Below are positions 5,958 to 9,761 of a DNA stretch of 9,761 nt, piece after piece. Under the pieces are notes generated by a model. It saw nothing but the letters and a program-made list of their open reading frames with translations. It did not search any database and was not told the origin of the DNA. Numbering within the stretch: position 1 is the stretch's first letter; each line of letters opens with the position of its first letter. Source of the DNA: Verrucomicrobiota bacterium (GTDB taxonomy: Bacteria > Verrucomicrobiota > Verrucomicrobiia > Opitutales > Opitutaceae); assembly GCA_030832235.1 (NCBI GenBank), contig JAURJO010000255.1, positions 1 to 9,761 on the forward strand. Direction: 5' to 3'. The translations under genes and the position numbers were made by a program.

Positions 5958-6740
5958 ATGGCTTCAAGGACGGCATTGGTCACGGGCGCGTCGCGCGGCA
6001 TCGGCCGCGGGATCGCCCTCGAACTGGCCCGCGCGGGCGGGCGCGTGGCGATCAACTACGCGGGCAACGCCGAGGCGGCGGCCGAGTCGCTCGCCGCGGT
6101 GCGGGCGGCCGGCGGCGATGGCTTCACGGTGCAGGGTGATGTCGCGGTGGCGGCCGACCGGGAGCGTATGGTCGCGGAGACGGTGGAGCGCTTCGGGCGC
6201 ATTGACCTGCTGGTGAACAACGCCGGCGTGGCACCCAAGGTGCGCGCCGACCTGCTCGAGGCGGGCGAGGAGAGCTTCGACCGTCTTTACGCCATCAACC
6301 TCAAGGGTCCCTTTTTCCTCTCGCAGCTGGTCGCGCGGCAGATGCTGCGGCAGGAACGCGATACCGAGGGCTTCCGCGGCCGCATGGTGAACATCACTTC
6401 GATCTCTGTTTACACCGCTTCGATCAACCGTGGCGACTACTGCATGGTGAAGGCGGGGCTCGCGATGATGACGAAGCTCTTCGCCGACCGCCTCGCGAAC
6501 GACGGCATCAACGTGTACGAAATCCGCCCGGGGGTGATCGCCACCGACATGACGGGCGGCGTGAAGGCGAAGTACGACAAGCTCATCATCGAGGACGAGC
6601 GTGGCATCACGCCGATCCGACGTTGGGGACGCCCGGAGGACATCGGGCGCGCGGTGCGGGCGATCGCCGAGGACCGCTTCCCGTTCTCGACGGGCGCGGT
6701 GTTCGACGTCGACGGCGGCTTTCACCTGCACCGCCTGTGA
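5958..6740 (+). CDS. Short-chain dehydrogenase/reductase (FabG-like)
   Basis: A 260-residue cytosolic oxidoreductase of the classical SDR family, nearest in appearance to 3-oxoacyl-ACP reductases. The nucleotide-binding glycine motif is TGASRGIG (9-16), NNAG is at 87-90, the catalytic Asn is N114 in YAINLKG, and the catalytic Ser, Tyr and Lys are S148, Y161 and K165 (Y-C-M-V-K). PGVIATDM (191-198) and the terminal FDVDGG (249-254) are usual for the family. All catalytic residues are present. The start at ATG 5958 gives the normal short lead (MASRTALVTG); an in-frame ATG at 5799 would add 53 unconserved residues. The family does not reveal the substrate: sugar, hydroxy acid and acyl-ACP are all possible, and annotation as FabG should be treated with caution because no fatty-acid genes are adjacent. 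It seems to be a single-gene unit, ending at a hairpin just after the stop. Confidence 0.9.
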   Translation: MASRTALVTGASRGIGRGIALELARAGGRVAINYAGNAEAAAESLAAVRAAGGDGFTVQGDVAVAADRERMVAETVERFGRIDLLVNNAGVAPKVRADLLEAGEESFDRLYAINLKGPFFLSQLVARQMLRQERDTEGFRGRMVNITSISVYTASINRGDYCMVKAGLAMMTKLFADRLANDGINVYEIRPGVIATDMTGGVKAKYDKLIIEDERGITPIRRWGRPEDIGRAVRAIAEDRFPFSTGAVFDVDGGFHLHRL

Positions 6741-6744
6741 GGCG

Positions 6745-6761
6745 GGTTCAGCGGCTGAACC
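6745..6761 (+). terminator. Possible hairpin terminator without a T tract
   Basis: GGTTCAG and CTGAACC make a perfect 7-base-pair stem with a CGG loop, starting five bases after the dehydrogenase stop. The bases after it (gcggatgg) hold no T run, so it is not a standard intrinsic terminator. It may be a weak terminator or a stabilising 3' end. Confidence 0.35.
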
Positions 6762-6845
6762 GCGGATGGATTCGGCGCGGCCGCGGGTGTTTGGTCGCCG
6801 TGAAAGCGTTCCTCGGTTGAGACTTTAGCCACGCGCTCCTCCTTT

Positions 6846-7865
6846 ATGCTCTTCATTTGCCAGGCGGGTTTCGAAGCGTTGCTGGCCCGCGAACTGGCGG
6901 AGGGCTTCGGGCTGGCCGCCGTCGAACAGGGTCCGGGCTGGGTACGGGTCACTGCGGACCAGGGTCGTGCGGCTCCGGCTGACGCGGCTTTTCCTCAGAT
7001 CGCGCTGCCGGCACCGGTTGAAGTGCGGGGCGAGTCGGTCAACCAGCTCGCCGCACGGGTCGCGGACTTCTTCCTCGGCAGCCTGCGCGGCGAGCGCGTG
7101 GAAACAGCGTGGTCCAGCGTGTGGACCGGACCGGCCGAGCTGGTCGGGTTGGGACGGCGGATCTCAGCGGTGGAAGCGGCGTTCGGTGAAATCCTCAAAC
7201 GGAAGCTCGCACGGGTCGCCCGTTTGGCGACGGCGGAGCGGCCAAGGGGTGGCGACGGCGCACCGGCGCGCGGGTTATTCGTGCATTTCACGGATTTCGG
7301 TCGTGCGTGGGTGTCGCGCGAGGCCGTCGCGTATGGCCAGCGACGGATGGCGGATGACGAGCAGGCGCCGTCGCGTTCCTACCTGAAGGTCGAGGAAGCC
7401 TACGGGTTGCTCGGACGCGAACCCGCTAGCGGCGAAACCGTGTGCGACCTCGGTGCCGCGCCCGGTGGCTGGAGCTACAGCGCGGCGCGGCGTGGTGCGC
7501 GCGTGATCGCCATCGACAACGGCCCGCTCAAGGGCGGCGCACTGGGTCATCCGGGCATCGAGCACCGACGCGAGGATGCCTTCCGTTTCCGCCCCGTCGA
7601 AGGCGAGCGGCTTGATTGGCTGTTTTGCGACATGGTGGAGGAACCCCACGAGGTGCTCTCGCGGATTGTCACTCCGTGGCTGGCGCAGGGCTGGTGCCGG
7701 CGGTTTGTCGTGAATCTCAAGTTCGGGCGCGTCGACCCGATCGCGCTCCTGCGCGAACTGCGGTCTTCAGGTTCACCGTTTGTCCGCCACGCGACGGGCG
7801 TCCGCATCCGGCATCTCTACCACGACCGCGAGGAATTCACGGTGGTGGGTGAAACGGCGGATTGA
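6846..7865 (+). CDS. rlmM: 23S rRNA 2'-O-ribose methyltransferase RlmM
   Basis: A 339-residue S-adenosylmethionine-dependent enzyme that in E. coli methylates the 2'-hydroxyl of C2498 in 23S rRNA before the ribosome is assembled. The N-terminal half (about 1-170, starting LFICQAGFEALLARELAE) corresponds to the RNA-binding THUMP part. The C-terminal half is an FtsJ/RrmJ-type methyltransferase. Motifs match E. coli RlmM closely: APSRSYLKVEEA (174-185), the SAM-binding CDLGAAPGGWSY (200-211), AIDNGPL (222-228), LFCDMVEEP (259-267), NGWC-like QGWC (281-284), NLKFGR (290-295) and LYHDREEFTV (324-333). The likely catalytic K-D-K-E set is K181, D262, K292 and a Glu in DREE. It is slightly shorter than the 366-residue E. 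coli protein. The base run directly before the ATG is CCTCCTTT, the opposite of a Shine-Dalgarno site. RlmM is best known from Gammaproteobacteria, so its presence here is worth noting. Confidence 0.94.
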   Translation: MLFICQAGFEALLARELAEGFGLAAVEQGPGWVRVTADQGRAAPADAAFPQIALPAPVEVRGESVNQLAARVADFFLGSLRGERVETAWSSVWTGPAELVGLGRRISAVEAAFGEILKRKLARVARLATAERPRGGDGAPARGLFVHFTDFGRAWVSREAVAYGQRRMADDEQAPSRSYLKVEEAYGLLGREPASGETVCDLGAAPGGWSYSAARRGARVIAIDNGPLKGGALGHPGIEHRREDAFRFRPVEGERLDWLFCDMVEEPHEVLSRIVTPWLAQGWCRRFVVNLKFGRVDPIALLRELRSSGSPFVRHATGVRIRHLYHDREEFTVVGETAD

Positions 7866-7901
7866 CCGGGGCGGGGAGGGTGGCGGGAAGCCGAGGAGAT
7901 C

Positions 7902-8020
7902 GGCAGATGTCCGAATCTGCCCGTCCCGCTTCTGGGGCGAAGTGCGACGGGAGGGTGCAAGCTTCGAACGCGGTTATGGGACGAGCAGCTTTCGTTGCTC
8001 CATGCCGAGCCGGCGGCATG
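7902..8020 (+). ncRNA. Candidate structured leader RNA of four successive hairpins
   Basis: Four stems follow each other in the 221-base gap before the YgjV-like gene. They are GGCAGAT/ATCTGCC (7902-7908 with 7915-7921); a 13-position stem 7920-7932 with 7939-7951, having one C-C mismatch and one G-U pair around TGGGGC; GAGCAGC/GTTGCTC (7983-7989 with 7994-8000) around TTTC with one G-U pair; and CATGCCG/CGGCATG (8001-8007 with 8014-8020). The two G-U pairs hold only for plus-strand RNA, which favours a transcript in the direction of the downstream gene. The first two stems share bases 7920-7921, so they adjoin or compete at that point. It matches no riboswitch class I know. The high GC raises the chance of accidental stems, so this remains a candidate. 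Confidence 0.4.
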
Positions 8021-8086
8021 TTCTCGCGCGGTATTATCCGCCGAGCACTTCCCATTGATCGTCGCCCGGTCCCTTCTCTCTGTCCC

Positions 8087-8749
8087 ATGAATTCCGCGTT
8101 CATCGAATGGTTCGGCTACGGGGCGTCCGTGGTCGTCGGGGTCTCCTTGCTCATGACCTCGGTCGTGCGTCTTCGCTGGATCAACCTCGCGGGGTCGCTG
8201 CTTTTCACGGCCTACGGCCTGCTGATCACCGCCTACCCGGTGGCTCTGTTGAACTTCTCCATCGCGCTGATCAATGTCTGGCACCTCTCCCGGATCCACC
8301 GCCGGCGCGATCGACTGGTGGTGGTGCCGACGGAACCCGGAAACCCGGTGGTGACCGAGTTTTTGCGCCACCATCAGGAAGGTATCCGCGGGTTCTTCCC
8401 CGGGTTTTCGGCCGGTGCCGACCCGGTCGACATCGCCCTGCTCACGCTGCGCGACGCGCAGTTGGCGGGGGTGATTCTCGGGCGCCGAATCACGCCTGGC
8501 ATGCTGGTCGTGGCCCTCGATTACGTGGCGCCCGAGTACCGTGATTTCAAGGTAGGCCGCCACATCTTCATTGATAATCCCGTGGTGTTGCGGGGATTGG
8601 GTGTCGAGCAGGTGGCGGCGGAGGCGTCGACGCCAGCGCACCTCGACTATCTCCAAAGGCTGGGTTTCAAGCGGGGCAAATTCAACGGACGCGAAATGCT
8701 GGTGCGGTCGTTGGGGGACTTTTGTCCGCCTCCTGGCGTCGGGACGTGA
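8087..8749 (+). CDS. YgjV-like membrane protein with a GNAT-like C-terminal domain
   Basis: A 220-residue two-part protein of unknown function. The first 70 residues form about three membrane segments (roughly 8-26, 31-49 and 50-68) with the YgjV pattern: FGYGASVVVGVSLLMTSVVR, then LRWINLAGSLLFTAYGLLI, then YPVALLNFSIALINVWHL. A basic stretch, HRRRDR (71-76), then suggests that the rest is cytoplasmic. The rest resembles an acyltransferase (GNAT) core, with ALLTLRDAQLAGVILGRR (117-134), LVVALDYVAPEYRDFKVGRH (140-159) and a terminal YLQRLGFKRG (188-197). The same two-part arrangement occurs as a conserved hypothetical protein in Bacteroidota and others. Whether the soluble part binds an acyl-CoA is unproven. 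The ATG at 8087 begins the conserved membrane part; the frame is open back to 7862, but that stretch is unconserved and carries the hairpin series. Confidence 0.82.
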   Translation: MNSAFIEWFGYGASVVVGVSLLMTSVVRLRWINLAGSLLFTAYGLLITAYPVALLNFSIALINVWHLSRIHRRRDRLVVVPTEPGNPVVTEFLRHHQEGIRGFFPGFSAGADPVDIALLTLRDAQLAGVILGRRITPGMLVVALDYVAPEYRDFKVGRHIFIDNPVVLRGLGVEQVAAEASTPAHLDYLQRLGFKRGKFNGREMLVRSLGDFCPPPGVGT

Positions 8750-8800
8750 ACGCCGGGCCACGCCCGCGTTTGCGCCAACTTTTCAGCCTAGATTGCCGCC

Positions 8801-8866
8801 GGGCGGGGTTTGCTCGCGTTTGTCCGGCACGTCCTCGCTTCGGGTCCAAAAGCGAAAACCCCGCCC
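8801..8866. repeat. Long hairpin between the YgjV-like and lipoprotein genes
   Basis: GGGCGGGGTTT (8801-8811) and AAACCCCGCCC (8856-8866) are a perfect 11-base inverted repeat. The stem continues inward, after a 2-base bulge, with TCGC (8814-8817) against GCGA (8852-8855), a mismatch, and TTTG (8819-8822) against CAAA (8847-8850). That makes 19 base pairs around a loop of about 24 bases. No T run follows on either strand. It may end the upstream transcript, lie in the lipoprotein leader, or be an interspersed palindrome. Confidence 0.6.
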
Positions 8867-8911
8867 TTGCGAAACTTCATCCCGCCGCCCACCGTCCTTC
8901 CCCCGTCGCCC

Positions 8912-9166
8912 ATGAATTCCAAGTTGCCCCTCGTCGCTGTCCTTCTCACCGCGCTGCTCACCTCCGGCTGCGCCACGCGCAACACCGCCAGCGGCGGCAA
9001 GGAGACGTCCCTGCTCGCCGGAGCGGTGACCTACTCCAGCGATTCTTTCCAGCCTGTCACCCCCGCCACCGTGAACACCGACACGTCCACCATTGTCGGC
9101 AAGAACGGTCCGTCCGGTAAAAAGGTCACGCTGCTCTGGGGGCTCATCACGCTCCACGATTATTGA
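8912..9166 (+). CDS. Small lipoprotein of unknown function
   Basis: An 84-residue protein with a clear lipoprotein signal: a lysine at residue 4, a hydrophobic run LPLVAVLLTALL (5-16) and the box TSGC, with C20 as the lipidated residue. Maturation would leave 65 residues anchored to a membrane facing the periplasm. The mature part is rich in Ser, Thr and Gly and ends with the hydrophobic-aromatic tail VTLLWGLITLHDY. I recognise no family. The ATG at 8912 is chosen because it places the signal peptide at the N-terminus; the frame is open back to 8810, but that would bury the signal. It stands alone between a long hairpin upstream and an intrinsic terminator directly downstream, so it is probably its own transcript. 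The signal peptide is clear; the role is unknown. Confidence 0.8.
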   Translation: MNSKLPLVAVLLTALLTSGCATRNTASGGKETSLLAGAVTYSSDSFQPVTPATVNTDTSTIVGKNGPSGKKVTLLWGLITLHDY

Positions 9167-9191
9167 GCGGGACGCTGATTCGCTCCCGCCC

Positions 9192-9223
9192 CGCCGCGAC
9201 CTTGCCGTCGCGGCGTTTTTGTT
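9192..9223 (+). terminator. Intrinsic terminator of the lipoprotein gene
   Basis: CGCCGCGAC (9192-9200) and GTCGCGGCG (9207-9215) form a perfect 9-base-pair GC-rich stem with a CTTGCC loop, followed at once by TTTTTGTT (9216-9223). It lies 25 bases after the lipoprotein stop and 37 bases before oleC, so oleC must be transcribed from its own promoter or by readthrough. Confidence 0.92.
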
Positions 9224-9260
9224 GCCCGGCTCCCGCGTGCGCCGCACGTTCGGCCCCGCC

Positions 9261-9761
9261 ATGACGCCGCCCGCCACCCAACCGGACGCCGAGGGGGCCG
9301 CGGGCGCCAACATCGCCCGCCACCTCGGTCTCATGGCCGCCACCCGCCCCGGCGCCACCGCGCTCAAGGTTCCGCGCGGCACCACGACGGATGGCGGGAT
9401 CGACTATCTCGCGCTCACATTCGCCGAGCTCGACGCCGAAGTGGGGGCCTGGTGCGCGCGCCTCGACACCTCGGGCCTCCGGGCCGGCGACCGGACCCTC
9501 GTGATGGTGCCGCCCGGGCTGCCGCTCATCGCGTGCGTCTTCGCGTTGTTCAACCGGGGACTCGTGCCCGTCGTGATCGATCCCGGCATGGGGCTGGGCA
9601 ATTTCCTACGTTGCGTCGCGGCCACCCGTCCGCGGGGGCTCGTCGGCATCCCGGCGGCACGCCTCGCCAGCCGCATCTTCCGGGGGGCGTTCCGCTCGGT
9701 CGCCGTTCGCGTGCCGGCCAGCGGCTCGCTCACCGGACGGCTGACCCGTGTCGGCGAGAAC
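9261..9761 (+). CDS. oleC: OleC-type AMP-binding enzyme (olefin beta-lactone synthetase), 5' part
   Basis: The first 167 residues of an adenylate-forming enzyme, cut by the right edge. OleC converts the beta-hydroxy acid made by OleA and OleD into a beta-lactone, which OleB turns into a long-chain olefin. Evidence is the N-terminal pattern of the family: ANIARHLGLMAATRPGATAL (16-35), LTFAELDAEV (52-61), VMVPPGLPLI (81-90) and especially CVFALFNRGLVPVVIDPGMG (92-111), followed by NFLRCVAATRPRGLVGIP (114-131). The IDPGMG phrase and the LRC-x-ATRP region set OleC apart from ordinary fatty acyl-CoA ligases. The later AMP-binding loops lie outside the window. No oleA is upstream, where a lipoprotein gene and terminator stand instead, so oleC may be the first gene of its unit. 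Closely related fatty acid-CoA ligase-like proteins are an alternative. The ATG at 9261 has no Shine-Dalgarno sequence. Confidence 0.83.
   Translation, partial: MTPPATQPDAEGAAGANIARHLGLMAATRPGATALKVPRGTTTDGGIDYLALTFAELDAEVGAWCARLDTSGLRAGDRTLVMVPPGLPLIACVFALFNRGLVPVVIDPGMGLGNFLRCVAATRPRGLVGIPAARLASRIFRGAFRSVAVRVPASGSLTGRLTRVGEN

Noticed and set aside
5737..5976. Possible small minus-strand gene of 79 codons
   Set aside because: It overlaps the dehydrogenase start, has no recognisable motif, has a Pro/Arg-rich composition and includes repeat sequence. It may be repeat-derived, but I cannot support it as a gene.
5964..6731. Minus-strand frame of 255 codons opposite the dehydrogenase
   Set aside because: It is the antisense shadow of a gene with all catalytic residues in place.
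5958..6740. Dehydrogenase as OleD of the ole cluster
   Set aside because: OleD belongs to the extended SDR type and is longer. This 260-residue classical SDR is over 2.5 kb from oleC with unrelated genes between.
7862..8086. N-terminal extension of the YgjV-like protein, starting four bases before the rlmM stop
   Set aside because: The ATGA overlap with rlmM looks like coupling, but the 75 added residues are polar, unconserved and would precede the first membrane helix; the DNA there is packed with hairpins.
7817..8761. Long minus-strand open frame (314 codons) opposite the YgjV-like gene
   Set aside because: The translation is rich in His, Arg, Gln and Asp with no motif, and it lies antisense to a gene with clear family motifs. 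GC-rich coding DNA commonly opens such antisense frames.

Overview
This is a GC-rich, gene-dense bacterial window with ten protein genes: eight complete and two cut by the window edges. The most likely host is a member of Verrucomicrobiota, perhaps Opitutaceae. That is inference from the high GC, the OleC-type ligase at the right edge, the SbtA-type transporter, and the lack of a Shine-Dalgarno sequence before every start. No rRNA, tRNA, CRISPR array, transposase or phage gene is visible.

Left part (1-2942, all minus strand): a LysR regulator of the NhaR subfamily is followed, with a 4-base stop/start overlap, by an SbtA-type sodium-dependent bicarbonate transporter. After 73 bases comes the 5' two thirds or so of a fucose-isomerase-like gene that runs off the left edge. 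The three are probably one transcription unit. An AT-rich divergent control region (2943-3031) holds a TATAAT box and two TTA-N3-TAA half sites one helical turn apart.

Middle part: reading right from that region are a small DUF1232/YkvA-like gene and an enolase-superfamily dipeptide epimerase. The epimerase converges on a PhzF-family isomerase. A 442-base gene-free stretch (5516-5957) follows, holding a 52-base imperfect palindrome, two further hairpins and a purine tract. Next comes a FabG-like short-chain dehydrogenase, then RlmM (23S rRNA ribose methyltransferase).

Right part: four hairpins in 120 bases precede a YgjV-like membrane protein that carries a GNAT-like soluble domain. A very strong hairpin (8801-8866) separates it from a small lipoprotein gene, which ends in a textbook intrinsic terminator. 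After the terminator starts oleC, the AMP-binding enzyme of long-chain olefin (OleABCD) biosynthesis, cut by the right edge.

Most genes are unrelated housekeeping or accessory functions. The real functional links are the regulator-transporter pair and, beyond the edge, a possible ole cluster. No clear new defence or mobile system is seen. The most promising unexplained structure is the non-coding palindromes and the hairpin series.
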